Part shown: one piece after another, positions 8,349-16,258 of the stretch
How positions within the stretch are numbered: position 1 is the first letter of the stretch
Layout of the letters: the number at the start of each line of letters is the position of its first letter
Assembly (NCBI GenBank): GCA_045628105.1
Contig: JAZQOX010000030.1
Span: 1 to 34,617 of the forward strand
Length of the DNA stretch: 34,617 nucleotides
Direction of reading: 5' to 3'
Source of the DNA: UMGS1781 sp045628105
GTDB taxonomy: Bacteria > Bacillota > Clostridia > TANB77 > CAG-508
Position numbers and translations under genes: made by a program
The notes under the pieces: model-generated
What the model was told of the DNA's origin: nothing
The model's input: the letters and a program-made list of their open reading frames with translations, nothing else
The model's database searches: none

Positions 8349-9860
8349 CTATGATTTGAATGATTTATCTATTTCTTTTAGTATAACATCATGTGCGCCA
8401 CCTTCTGATATGCTTACTGCTGATACCATTGTTAATCTTGCATTATCTTGCAATTCTTTTATTGTTGTTGCGCCGCAGTTACACATTGTTGATTTTATTT
8501 TTGCTATAGTTATATCTAGATTTTCTTTTAATGGACCGGCATATGGAATGTATGAATCTACTCCTTCTTCAAATGCTAGTTTTCCTTTATTGTCTCCCAT
8601 GTCGTATCTTTGCCAGTTTCTTGCTCTATTTGATCCTTCTCCCCAGTATTCTTTAACGTAGTTATTTCCTACTTTAACAACTCTTGTTGGGCTTTCGTCA
8701 AATCTTGCAAAATATCTTCCCATCATTACAAAATCCGCTCCCATAGCTAATGCTAATGTAATATGATGATCATATACTATTCCACCATCTGAACATATTG
8801 GAATGTAAATACCTGTTTCTTCATAATATTTATTTCTTTCAGCAACAACATCCATAAGTGCACTTGCTTGTCCACGTCCAATTCCTTTAGTTTCTCTTGT
8901 TATGCATATAGATCCTCCACCTACACCAACTTTTATAAAATCTGCCCCTGCTTCTGCTAAATATCTAAATCCTTCAGCATCAATTACATTTCCAGCCCCT
9001 ATTTTTAAATTATCTCCATAGTTTTTACGCACAAAATCTATTGTATTTTTTTGCCAAACTGAATATCCATCAGATGAATCCATACAAATTATATCAACAC
9101 CTGCTTCAACTAATGCTGGAATTCTTTGTTCATAATCTCTTGTATTAATACCAGCTCCAACTATATATCTCTTATTTTCATCTAATAATGAATTTGGATT
9201 ATTTTTTCTTTCTTCATAATCTTTTCTAAATACTAGATATTTTAAATTTCCCTCTTCTGTTAGAATTGGTAAACAGTTTAATTTCTTTTCCCAAATTATA
9301 TCATTTGCATCTGATAAGCTTATTCCTTTTAATGCCCAAATTGTTTCATCTTTTTTTGTCATGTAATTATCTATTGGAGCCTCTAGGTTATCTCTTGAAA
9401 TTCTGTAGTCTTTATTTGTTACAATTCCTAAAAATTTTCCATTTGCAGTTCCATCATCAGTAACAATTACTGTTGAATGTCCAGTTGATTGTGTTAAAGC
9501 AACTACATCTTTTAAAGATGTTCCAGATTTTACATTAGAATCACTTATAACAAATCCTGCTTTGTGCTTTTTTACATGGTAAACCATTTCTGCCTGATCT
9601 TCTATTGATTGAGATCCAAATATAAAAGCTAATCCTCCTTCTCGTGCAAGTGCAACTCCCATTTTTTCTCCTGAAACTGATTGCATTATTGCAGAAACCA
9701 TAGGAATATTTGCATAGTATTTTGCCTCTTCTCCTCTTTTAAATTTTACTAGAGGTGTTCTTAAAGATACGTTTGATGGAATACATTTTTCTGTTGTTAA
9801 ATTTGGTAATAATAAGAACTCATTAAAAGTTCTTGAGATGTCTGGTAATATTGTTGCCAT
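8349..9860 (-). CDS. guaB: IMP dehydrogenase, Tritrichomonas foetus-like type
   Basis: A 503-residue enzyme that oxidises IMP to XMP with NAD+, the committed step to GMP. It is a TIM barrel with a CBS pair inserted at about residues 95-225. The catalytic loop reads GVGGGSICITRETKGIGRGQ, with nucleophile Cys319 and Thr321; the mobile flap carries Arg418-Tyr419 in ARNWQRYDMG. Most bacterial enzymes have GPGSICTTR and a shorter, different sequence. Both the length and the numbering coincide with the IMPDH of the protozoan Tritrichomonas foetus (C319, T321, R418, Y419), and many stretches (SAIMQSVSGEKM, FGSQSIE, KSTMCNCGA) resemble it as I recall that sequence. The start has AAAGGAGG upstream. 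The upstream xerD gene is co-directional, with a palindromic element between. Confidence 0.95.
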   Translation of the reverse strand: MATILPDISRTFNEFLLLPNLTTEKCIPSNVSLRTPLVKFKRGEEAKYYANIPMVSAIMQSVSGEKMGVALAREGGLAFIFGSQSIEDQAEMVYHVKKHKAGFVISDSNVKSGTSLKDVVALTQSTGHSTVIVTDDGTANGKFLGIVTNKDYRISRDNLEAPIDNYMTKKDETIWALKGISLSDANDIIWEKKLNCLPILTEEGNLKYLVFRKDYEERKNNPNSLLDENKRYIVGAGINTRDYEQRIPALVEAGVDIICMDSSDGYSVWQKNTIDFVRKNYGDNLKIGAGNVIDAEGFRYLAEAGADFIKVGVGGGSICITRETKGIGRGQASALMDVVAERNKYYEETGIYIPICSDGGIVYDHHITLALAMGADFVMMGRYFARFDESPTRVVKVGNNYVKEYWGEGSNRARNWQRYDMGDNKGKLAFEEGVDSYIPYAGPLKENLDITIAKIKSTMCNCGATTIKELQDNARLTMVSAVSISEGGAHDVILKEIDKSFKS

Positions 9861-9888
9861 TATATTTCCTCCTTTATAATATTAAAAT

Positions 9889-9990
9889 AATTCGAAAGAC
9901 TCTATTTTAAAAATTTAGAATAAATCCTGAAGTGTGCATTCGCACATTTCAGGAAATTCACTAAGTTTTTATTTAAGTATCTTTCGAATT
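9889..9990. repeat. 102-bp imperfect palindromic element between xerD and guaB
   Basis: Perfect 11-bp terminal arms (AATTCGAAAGA at 9889-9899 and its complement at 9980-9990) enclose a partly paired AT-rich stem and a 12-bp inner hairpin (9926-9937 with 9942-9953, loop ATTC). The non-Watson-Crick positions I checked become G-U pairs on the plus strand. The right arm abuts the xerD stop. It could be a small non-autonomous element or a processing or termination structure. Confidence 0.6.
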
Positions 9991-10871
9991 TATGCTCTTG
10001 GATGAGCTTTTTTATATATATTTTTTATACTATCATCTTGGAATTGCATATATACCTGGGTTGATGATATATCTGAATGTCCAAGCATTGTTTGTATAGA
10101 CTTTAAATCTGCACCATTTTGTAAAAGATGTGTTGCAAATGAATGTCTTAACACATGTGGTGTAATTTCTTTTGTAATATGTGCCTGTTCTTTATAGAAT
10201 TTAATTATTTTCCAAACACCTTGTCTTGTAAGTCTTTTTCCATTTATATTAACAAATAAAGCTGTTTCATCTTCACTTCTAATAATATTTGGTCTAGCCT
10301 TATTTAAATATTCTTCAATAGCTAATAAAGCTAATTTTCCAAGTGGTATTACTCTTTGCTTTCCTTCATTTTTACAAACAACAGTTGAAGCAATTAAATC
10401 TACATCTGTTACATTTAGAGAAATTATTTCTGTAACTCTCATCCCTGTAGCATATGCAATTTCTAACATTGCTTTATCTCTTATACTCTTTAAGTCTTCA
10501 CCTTTTGGTTGTTCTAAAAGTAAAGAAACCTCTTGTGATGTTAAAATGCTTGGAGCCTTTTTTTCTATTTTGGGAGATTGAATTCCCTTTGTAGGTTCTT
10601 CGCTTACAATGTTATTCTTTAGAGAATATTGATAAAATAATCGTATTGAAGCTAAGTGCCTAGAAATTGTTGATGGTTTTTTATCTAAATCTTTTAAATA
10701 TTCCAAATAATTTAAAATGTCTTTTTTATTTGCTTTAGTGTAATCTATATTATTTTCAGTTATATATTCTTTGTATTGAAGAATGTCTCTTCTATATGAT
10801 TCAAATGTATTCTTTGATAGTTTTTTATCCGCTTTGATAAATTCTAAAAAGTTTTCTATATTTTTTTCCAT
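9990..10871 (-). CDS. xerD: Tyrosine recombinase XerD
   Basis: A 293-residue recombinase of standard Xer length. The N-terminal SAM-like domain (1-100) is followed by a catalytic domain with Arg145 (GMRVTE), Lys171 (EGKQRVIPLG), His239 and Arg242 (HVLRHSFATHLL), His265 (LGHSDISSTQ) and Tyr274. This is the typical XerD-type sequence, acting on dif to resolve chromosome dimers with a partner, or alone. The ATG at 10871 is preceded by GAAGGAG. It has its own promoter, and the 102-bp palindrome begins at its stop codon. The other recombinase (5227-6201) may be the XerC partner; that pairing is inferred. Confidence 0.92.
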   Translation of the reverse strand: MEKNIENFLEFIKADKKLSKNTFESYRRDILQYKEYITENNIDYTKANKKDILNYLEYLKDLDKKPSTISRHLASIRLFYQYSLKNNIVSEEPTKGIQSPKIEKKAPSILTSQEVSLLLEQPKGEDLKSIRDKAMLEIAYATGMRVTEIISLNVTDVDLIASTVVCKNEGKQRVIPLGKLALLAIEEYLNKARPNIIRSEDETALFVNINGKRLTRQGVWKIIKFYKEQAHITKEITPHVLRHSFATHLLQNGADLKSIQTMLGHSDISSTQVYMQFQDDSIKNIYKKAHPRA

Positions 10872-10910
10872 ATATTAGCTCCTTCTTTGTAAACATAATT
10901 TCTTGCAATA

Positions 10911-10939
10911 GTTATATCAAATAAACTAAAAAAAGTAAA
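10911..10939 (-). promoter_or_regulatory. Promoter of xerD
   Basis: On the minus strand TTTACT (10939-10934), a 17-base spacer and TATAAC (10916-10911), followed by a leader of about 35 bases. Confidence 0.55.
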
Positions 10940-10980
10940 TAGATTTTCGAATATTATTTTATTTTTTTTATTTTCTGAAT

Positions 10981-12355
10981 TTATTTATATAATCCTTTTA
11001 AGTACCATTTATGATCTGAAATAATTTCAACATTTATTACTTGTCCTATTAATGTTTTTGGGCCGTCAAATATAACAATCTTATTGCTGTTTGTTCTTCC
11101 AGTTAACATTTCATCATTATTTTTGCTAACACCCTCTACTAGTATTTTTTGTACTGTTCCAACGTATTTTTTATTGTTTATTTCAACTTGTTCATCAAAT
11201 AGAGCTTTTAATTTATTAAATCTTTCATGCTTTATTTCTTCTGGAATTTGATTTGGCATTTTATCACCGTGGTGTACCAACTCTTCTTGAATATATAAAC
11301 ATATAAACTTGCTCAAAATTTATTTTTCTAACAACATCTAATGTATCTTCAAAATCATCTTCTGTTTCACCTGGGAAACCAACAATTATATCAGTAGAAA
11401 AGAAAACATCTGGTATTTCTTTTTTTATTTTATTTGCAAGCTCTATGTATTGTTCTTTTGTGTATTTTCTGTTCATTTTTCTTAAAACCTCAGTACTTCC
11501 AGATTGTAATGGTAAGTGTATAATTCTAGAAACCTTATCACATTCCTTTATCGCTTGAATAACATCATCTGTAAAGTCTTTTGGATGTGGAGATACAAAT
11601 TTTATTATTTCTATTCCATCAATTTTTTGGACATCTTTTAAAAGTTCTGCAAATCCATAGTTTTCTTTTCCTTTATATGAATTAACATTTTGTCCAAGTA
11701 GTGTTACTTCTTTGTATCCTTCCTTTGCAAGCTCTTTTATTTCTGATAGAATATCTTCAGGTAATCTACTTCTTTCTCTTCCTCTAACATATGGAACTAT
11801 GCAGTATGAACAGAAATTATTACATCCATACATTATTGTAACAGAAGCCGTTTGATTACTATTTCTCTTAATTGGAAGTCCTTCATATATTTCTCCATCT
11901 ATATCAATTATATCCTTTACTTTTTTATTTTTCATTAAAGTTGTATATAAATTTTCTGGGAATTTATGTAATGTATGAGTTCCAAATATAATATCAACAT
12001 ATGGGTAGCTTTGCTTTAATTTCTCTTGTATGTGTTTTTCTTGCATCATACATCCGCAAATAGCAATTATCCCATTATTTTTTTGTTTTAGTTTCTTTAA
12101 TTCCCCTAATTTTCCAAATAACTTTTCTTCTGCATTTTCTCTAACGCAACATGTGTTTAAAACATAAATATTTGCTTGTTCTAGGTCCTCTGTTGGAATA
12201 TATCCCATATTACCTAACATTCCTGCTATTTTTTCTGAATCATTTTCATTTAATTGACATCCCATTGTTAGAATATTATAGTATTTTTGTTTATTATTTA
12301 AATTTTTGACTTTTTCCATAAATAGTTTTTGTTCTTCTATTATTTCTGTATTCAA
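10981..12355 (-). CDS. miaB: MiaB, tRNA-2-methylthio-N6-isopentenyladenosine synthase, interrupted by one extra base
   Basis: MiaB is a radical-SAM enzyme that adds a methylthio group to i6A37 of tRNAs. The first frame (12355 to the TGA at 11264) holds the N-terminal cluster cysteines (Cys33, Cys69 or 70, Cys100 or 102) and the radical-SAM triad Cys178-Cys182-Cys185 (YGCNNFCSYC), and runs to SRRVGTP. The next codon is CGG, then TGA. Skipping the C at 11269 restores GDKMPNQIPEE and the C-terminal TRAM domain (to 10981), giving a normal 457 residues. The start is a TTG with AGGTGAT upstream. Either the gene carries a one-base insertion or the ribosome skips a base at CGG. walK in this window shows the same event. 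Confidence 0.88.
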
Positions 12356-12374
12356 TTTTAATCACCTGTGCTCT

Positions 12375-12404
12375 ATTATACCATATTTATGTATAATTTT
12401 ACAA
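12375..12404 (-). promoter_or_regulatory. Promoter of miaB
   Basis: On the minus strand TTGTAA (12404-12399), an 18-base spacer and TATAAT (12380-12375), placing the start point close to the AGGTGAT ribosome site. Confidence 0.6.
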
Positions 12405-12442
12405 TAACATGCATATATTAAAAACAATAAGGAGGATTATTT

Positions 12443-12637
12443 ATGAAACTTATTAACAATATAGCTTTAACATTAGTCATCATAGGTGCATTAAATTGGC
12501 TTTTAGTTGGTTTGTTTGAGTTTAACCTTGTTGATGCAATTTTTGGAGCTGCTACTTTGCTCTCACGTTTAGTTTATATACTTGTAGGAATAAGCGGACT
12601 TTGGTCTATATATTTCTATAAGAATATTAATGAGTAA
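12443..12637 (+). CDS. DUF378 family small membrane protein
   Basis: A 64-residue protein with two membrane helices and the DUF378 pattern: an N-terminal helix with IGALNWLLVGLFEFNLVDAIFG, then a second helix LVYILVGISGLWSIYFY. This matches the family of Bacillus YuzA, of unknown function. An AAGGAGG ribosome site precedes the ATG. It is divergent from miaB and followed by a strong hairpin terminator, so it is monocistronic. Confidence 0.88.
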   Translation: MKLINNIALTLVIIGALNWLLVGLFEFNLVDAIFGAATLLSRLVYILVGISGLWSIYFYKNINE

Positions 12638-12640
12638 TTG

Positions 12641-12682
12641 TAAAAATGAGAGAAATATATTATTTATTTTCTCTCATTTTTA
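12641..12682 (+). terminator. Terminator of the DUF378 gene
   Basis: A stem of about 14 bp (AAAAATGAGAGAAA with its complement) and an AT-rich loop, ending in a T-run. Confidence 0.85.
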
Positions 12683-12696
12683 TCGTTTCTGATGCA

Positions 12697-12737
12697 AAAT
12701 TAGGACTGTTTCACATTCTGTGAAATACAGTCCTAAT
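12697..12737. terminator. Second hairpin, terminator of the leftward lipoprotein gene
   Basis: AAATTAGGACTGT pairs with ACAGTCCTAATTT, and TTCAC with GTGAA inside, with a 2-base bulge and the loop ATTCT. T-runs flank both sides, so it can act in both directions. It lies 6 bases after the stop of the lipoprotein gene. Confidence 0.8.
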
Positions 12738-12742
12738 TTTTG

Positions 12743-13603
12743 TTAAAGTGTATTTAATGTTTCTATTAAATTCTTATATTTCATAAAATATAAGTTTTTA
12801 TCATTTCTATTAATGCAATTTTTTAATTCCTTTACAAGCATGTTGGTTTTGCTTATTTTATATTCTTTGTTTTTGGTATATTCTGTATCCTCCAATATTT
12901 TAAATACAATATTTTCGGCATTGTCAATTGATTCTGAACACTTTTCCCAGCTTTCATCTGATGCATGGTAAAATGAAGTATATATATAGCTCTTTATTTG
13001 TTCTATATCATCAACATGTTCTTCAGTTAATACATTACTTAGGAATTTAGGTATAAAAGTATAGAGATTGTTTAAATTATATAATGTCATTATTTTATCT
13101 TCATCCTTTGCAGCTAAAATTGTCTCATTTAGTATATTACTAAAGTTTAAAATATCTTCTTCTGGAATTTTGTTTTCTCTTAAATCTATTGCTATTATCG
13201 CCCAAGAGTTATTTATTAATTCAATTTCACTTTTTATGTTGTCCCAATTAATGTCATCTAAATCTGTTGTTAAAACAGTATTGTATTGCATTTCTGTTAC
13301 AGTTATTTCTTGCTCTTTTCCTCCTTCAGAACCGCTGTTTGAATTTTCAGAATTAGAGTCTTGTTTTGAAGATTGCTGTTCTCCTCCAGATTGATCTTCT
13401 TCTTTATTAATACTAACTTTATCTGAAACTATTTCATAGTTTTCAAGTTGAATATTGTTTAAACTATTTATAACATTAGAAATTTTTGCACTGATAAATT
13501 TGATTTCTGATGTAATTTTTTCATTTTTTTCAGAATCATTATTCTTATTGCTACATCCCGTTAATAGACAAATACATAAAATTATTAATAGAATTTTTTT
13601 CAA
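12743..13603 (-). CDS. Lipoprotein of unknown function
   Basis: A 286-residue exported lipoprotein. Residues 1-16 are a signal peptide ending in the lipobox LLTGC, so the mature protein is attached through Cys17. A low-complexity Ser/Glu/Gln/Gly linker spans about residues 70-100; the rest is acidic and helical with no motif I recognise. The start is a TTG at 13603 with AAAGGTGAG 7 bases upstream, and the resulting MKKILLIIL start is typical of a signal peptide. It has its own terminator and faces away from a small unknown gene. No function is proposed. Confidence 0.82.
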   Translation of the reverse strand: MKKILLIILCICLLTGCSNKNNDSEKNEKITSEIKFISAKISNVINSLNNIQLENYEIVSDKVSINKEEDQSGGEQQSSKQDSNSENSNSGSEGGKEQEITVTEMQYNTVLTTDLDDINWDNIKSEIELINNSWAIIAIDLRENKIPEEDILNFSNILNETILAAKDEDKIMTLYNLNNLYTFIPKFLSNVLTEEHVDDIEQIKSYIYTSFYHASDESWEKCSESIDNAENIVFKILEDTEYTKNKEYKISKTNMLVKELKNCINRNDKNLYFMKYKNLIETLNTL

Positions 13604-13703
13604 ATAAACTCACCTTTTATTATTATTTCCAAAAAATTTTGTGTTATTCCTGTGTATAACTTCAATAACATCACAAATACTATTTTTAGAAAGGGTAAAT
13701 AAT

Positions 13704-13985
13704 ATGAATGTAATTGTTAGTTTATATAGTAACATACCTAATGAAATTCATCGTTTTTTAAGTAGTTTTTATGGTAAAGATATAAAAATTAATAATGATT
13801 TAAAATGGGAATATTCATTTGAAAACCCTATACAAAGTATAGATATAATTGGTGTATTTTTAGAAAATAATGATAAATTTAAGATAAATATGTGGGTTAG
13901 TATTGATAAAGGGTTCTTTATCAATGTTACAGATTATAATGCTGATAAAATAATAAGGTACCTTTATGAAAGGTACCCTCATTAA
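13704..13985 (+). CDS. Small hypothetical protein
   Basis: A 93-residue protein, MNVIVSLYSN to LYERYPH, with mixed alpha/beta character and no membrane segment. I chose the ATG at 13704 because AGAAAGGG lies 8 bases upstream; an open frame extends further 5' without a ribosome site. Its last codons (RYLYERYPH) contain a 9-bp hairpin that acts for the opposite strand, and its stop codon directly abuts the stop of the convergent zinc-ribbon gene. I do not recognise the family. Confidence 0.65.
   Translation: MNVIVSLYSNIPNEIHRFLSSFYGKDIKINNDLKWEYSFENPIQSIDIIGVFLENNDKFKINMWVSIDKGFFINVTDYNADKIIRYLYERYPH
13957..13977 (-). terminator. Hairpin inside the end of the opposite gene, terminator of the zinc-ribbon gene
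   Basis: GGTACCTTT and AAAGGTACC form a perfect 9-bp stem with the 3-base loop ATG. On the minus strand it is followed by TTATTATTTTA. It sits within the coding end of the plus-strand gene. Confidence 0.7.
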
Positions 13986-14495
13986 TTATTGTTGTTCTTC
14001 TTGTTCCTTTATTTCTTCTTTTAAATCTACCTTAGCATCTTCTGCTTCTTGTGTATTGTTTGGTTCAACTTCTGCATTTTCTAATTTTTCTAATGCTTCT
14101 TCTTGAACTGTTGGTTCCTCTGTTTGTTTTTCTCCGCATTTTGGGCAGAAAACAGCAGCTATTTCAATTTCAGCTCCACATTTTGAGCATAATCTTTTTT
14201 GATTTAATTTTAAAATTTCTAATCTTGCATCTTCAATCTCTTTGGCTAAAGCATCAATTTTTGCACATTCTTCTTGAATATCTTCTTTAATACAAACACT
14301 ATCTTCTCTTACATGTTTTTCATATACTTTTTTTCCAATTTCTTCGTATATATCGTTAATTTTATTTTTGTTTTCATTTATTTTAATTTTTAATTTTGTT
14401 TCTTTTGCAATTTTCCCTGTTGTTTCTGATGTTTTTCTTGCAATTTTTCCAGTTGCCTCTGATGTTTTCTTTCCTAAATCACTAAAAAATCCCAT
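13986..14495 (-). CDS. Zinc-ribbon coiled-coil protein
   Basis: A 169-residue cytoplasmic protein. Its N-terminus repeats KTSEATGKIARKTSETTGKIAKET, and a long coiled coil follows (about residues 35-100). A zinc ribbon reads CSKCGAEIEIAAVFCPKCG (about 103-121), and the last 45 residues are a Glu-rich tail. This layout is common in Clostridia, with no known function; a membrane- or envelope-stress role is sometimes guessed but cannot be shown here. The ATG at 14495 has AAAGGATTG upstream with long spacing. It lies 61 bases after gpsA in the opposite sense of gene order and may share no transcript with it. Confidence 0.8.
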   Translation of the reverse strand: MGFFSDLGKKTSEATGKIARKTSETTGKIAKETKLKIKINENKNKINDIYEEIGKKVYEKHVREDSVCIKEDIQEECAKIDALAKEIEDARLEILKLNQKRLCSKCGAEIEIAAVFCPKCGEKQTEEPTVQEEALEKLENAEVEPNNTQEAEDAKVDLKEEIKEQEEQQ

Positions 14496-14556
14496 ATTAT
14501 TTTCAATCCTTTCTATATTTCTTATTATATTCTATCCATAAAAATTTATAAATATT

Positions 14557-15543
14557 CTAATCTTCAAATTTTAAATTTCGTGTCATCAATTCTAAAATTG
14601 CCTGTTTTTTATCTAATCCTTCAAATAAAACTCTATAAACATTGTTTACTATCGGCATTTCTACATTGTATTTTTGTGATAATTTGTATACTGTTCTAAT
14701 GTTATCTATACTTTCAATTGTCATACCAATTTCTTTTCTCGCTTCTTCAATTGTTTTTCCTTGACCTATTAAAATTCCTGCTTTACGATTTCTACTATGA
14801 TTGCTCATGCATGTAACAATTAAATCTCCTAAACCAGTTAGGCCATAAATTGTTTTTTGTTCTCCGCCCATTACAATACTTAATTTTGCCATTTCAGACA
14901 ATCCTCTTGTAAGTAATGCAGCAAAAGTATTATCTCCTAAGTTAAGCCCTGTTATAATTCCAGCACAGAATGCAATAATATTTTTTAGTGCTCCGCCAAG
15001 TTCTGCTCCTTTTAAATCGTATGATTTATATATTCTTAGACTTTCACTACTAAATGTATCTTGTATTGTATCCAAAATTTCATTTTCTTTTGAAGCAATT
15101 ACTAAAGCTGTTGGAATTTCTAAAGAAACTTCTTCTGCATGGCTTGGTCCTGAAAGGCCACCAATTTTTGAATTTGGTAATTCCTCTTCTACAACCTCGT
15201 TTAGTGTGTATAATGTTGACTCTTCAAATCCCTTTGAACAGATTATAATATACTGGTTTGTAATATATTGTTTGAACTTTTGAATAGTTTCTCTTACAAA
15301 TTTTGAAGGAGTTACTAATAATAGAATTTCTGTACCCTCTATAACTTCTTTAAAACTTGTTGAACAAAATACAGTTTCCGGAATAACTGCCTGTGGCAAA
15401 AACTTACATTTTCTTTCTTTATTAATCATTTCAGCTTCATCTTCAGAATATGACCACATTTTTACATTATGTCCGAGATGTGCTAAATGAATTCCGAGTG
15501 CAACACCCCAGCTTCCACTTCCTATAATGGATATATTTTTCAT
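14557..15543 (-). CDS. gpsA: NAD(P)+-dependent glycerol-3-phosphate dehydrogenase
   Basis: A 328-residue enzyme that reduces dihydroxyacetone phosphate to sn-glycerol-3-phosphate, the backbone for phospholipids. The Rossmann motif GSGSWGVAL is at residues 8-16, LSGPSHAEEV at 130-139, and the catalytic lysine region ELGGALKNIIAFCAGI at 181-196. Length is standard. It starts 13 bases after the plsY stop, with a GGAGG site, so it is translated from the same mRNA. With plsY it supplies and acylates glycerol-3-phosphate. The order der-plsY-gpsA is common in Clostridia. Confidence 0.96.
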   Translation of the reverse strand: MKNISIIGSGSWGVALGIHLAHLGHNVKMWSYSEDEAEMINKERKCKFLPQAVIPETVFCSTSFKEVIEGTEILLLVTPSKFVRETIQKFKQYITNQYIIICSKGFEESTLYTLNEVVEEELPNSKIGGLSGPSHAEEVSLEIPTALVIASKENEILDTIQDTFSSESLRIYKSYDLKGAELGGALKNIIAFCAGIITGLNLGDNTFAALLTRGLSEMAKLSIVMGGEQKTIYGLTGLGDLIVTCMSNHSRNRKAGILIGQGKTIEEARKEIGMTIESIDNIRTVYKLSQKYNVEMPIVNNVYRVLFEGLDKKQAILELMTRNLKFED

Positions 15544-15556
15544 TAAATTCCTCCAA

Positions 15557-16177
15557 TTATTTTTTCTTAAATGATAATTTATTCTCTGTTCCTTCTTTAA
15601 GTCTTTTTATATTTGTTCTATGATTATATATTACTAGAAGTGCTATTAAGATGCTTATTCCTTTTGCTACTAAATTTCCTTCAACCATAAATATTGTAAG
15701 AATTGGGAAAAGTATAGCTGCTGCAATGGATCCTAAAGATACCCATCTTGTTGCTATCATAATTATTAAGGCGAATACTAAACATATTAATCCTATTTGA
15801 GGGTTCACAACAAGTAAAACACCTAAAGAAGTTGCAACTCCTTTTCCACCTCTAAATCCATAATATACTGGTTTTGTATGTCCTATTATTGCCATAAGCC
15901 CTGCTAAATATTTTAAATTTTCCACATTGCAATCTTTCCAAATAGCACCTGCAAGCATTGCTAAAAGAATTGCTACAACTCCCTTAAGTATGTCACAAAT
16001 TAAAGTTAAAGCAGCAGCTTTTTTACCTACTGTTCTTAATACATTTGTTGTTCCTGCATTTTTGCTACCTTGTTCTCGTACGTCAAATCCTCCAAATTTT
16101 TTTCCGAATATTATAGCAAAACTTATACTACCAATAAGGTATGCTACTAAACCTACTAATACATATACTGCTGACAT
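15557..16177 (-). CDS. plsY: Glycerol-3-phosphate acyltransferase PlsY
   Basis: A 206-residue integral membrane enzyme that transfers an acyl group from acyl-phosphate to glycerol-3-phosphate, giving lysophosphatidic acid. The three PlsY motifs are visible: GSISFAIIFGK with DVREQGSKNAGTTNVLR, then GHTKPVYYGFRGGKGVATSLG, and near the end HRTNIKRLKEGTENK. Hydrophobic segments account for five or more membrane helices. The ATG at 16177 is preceded by AAAGGAGG. It is upstream of gpsA, which makes its substrate. A short hairpin repeat separates it from der. Confidence 0.95.
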   Translation of the reverse strand: MSAVYVLVGLVAYLIGSISFAIIFGKKFGGFDVREQGSKNAGTTNVLRTVGKKAAALTLICDILKGVVAILLAMLAGAIWKDCNVENLKYLAGLMAIIGHTKPVYYGFRGGKGVATSLGVLLVVNPQIGLICLVFALIIMIATRWVSLGSIAAAILFPILTIFMVEGNLVAKGISILIALLVIYNHRTNIKRLKEGTENKLSFKKK

Positions 16178-16212
16178 ATGATTTCCTCCTTTAAATTTTA
16201 TTCTTCTTTTTT

Positions 16213-16240
16213 GGGTTGCCGAGGGCGGCGACCCCTACAA
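16213..16240 (+). repeat. Short hairpin repeat, copy 1
   Basis: An 8-bp stem (GGGTTGCC with GGCGACCC, one T-G pair on the plus strand) with the 6-base loop GAGGGC, followed by CTACAA and a T-run. It is one of three copies in the window with the same plan and different stems. It lies in the der-plsY gap. Confidence 0.7.
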
Positions 16241-16258
16241 TTTTTTTATATTGTAATC

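Noticed and set aside
9861..9989. Purine riboswitch ahead of guaB, or ahead of guaA at 6662-6728
   Set aside because: No purine aptamer core is visible, and the guaA leader is too short.
10981..11316. A separate 111-codon gene after miaB
   Set aside because: Its first 16 residues are nonsense relative to any family, and the rest is the missing C-terminal TRAM part of MiaB.
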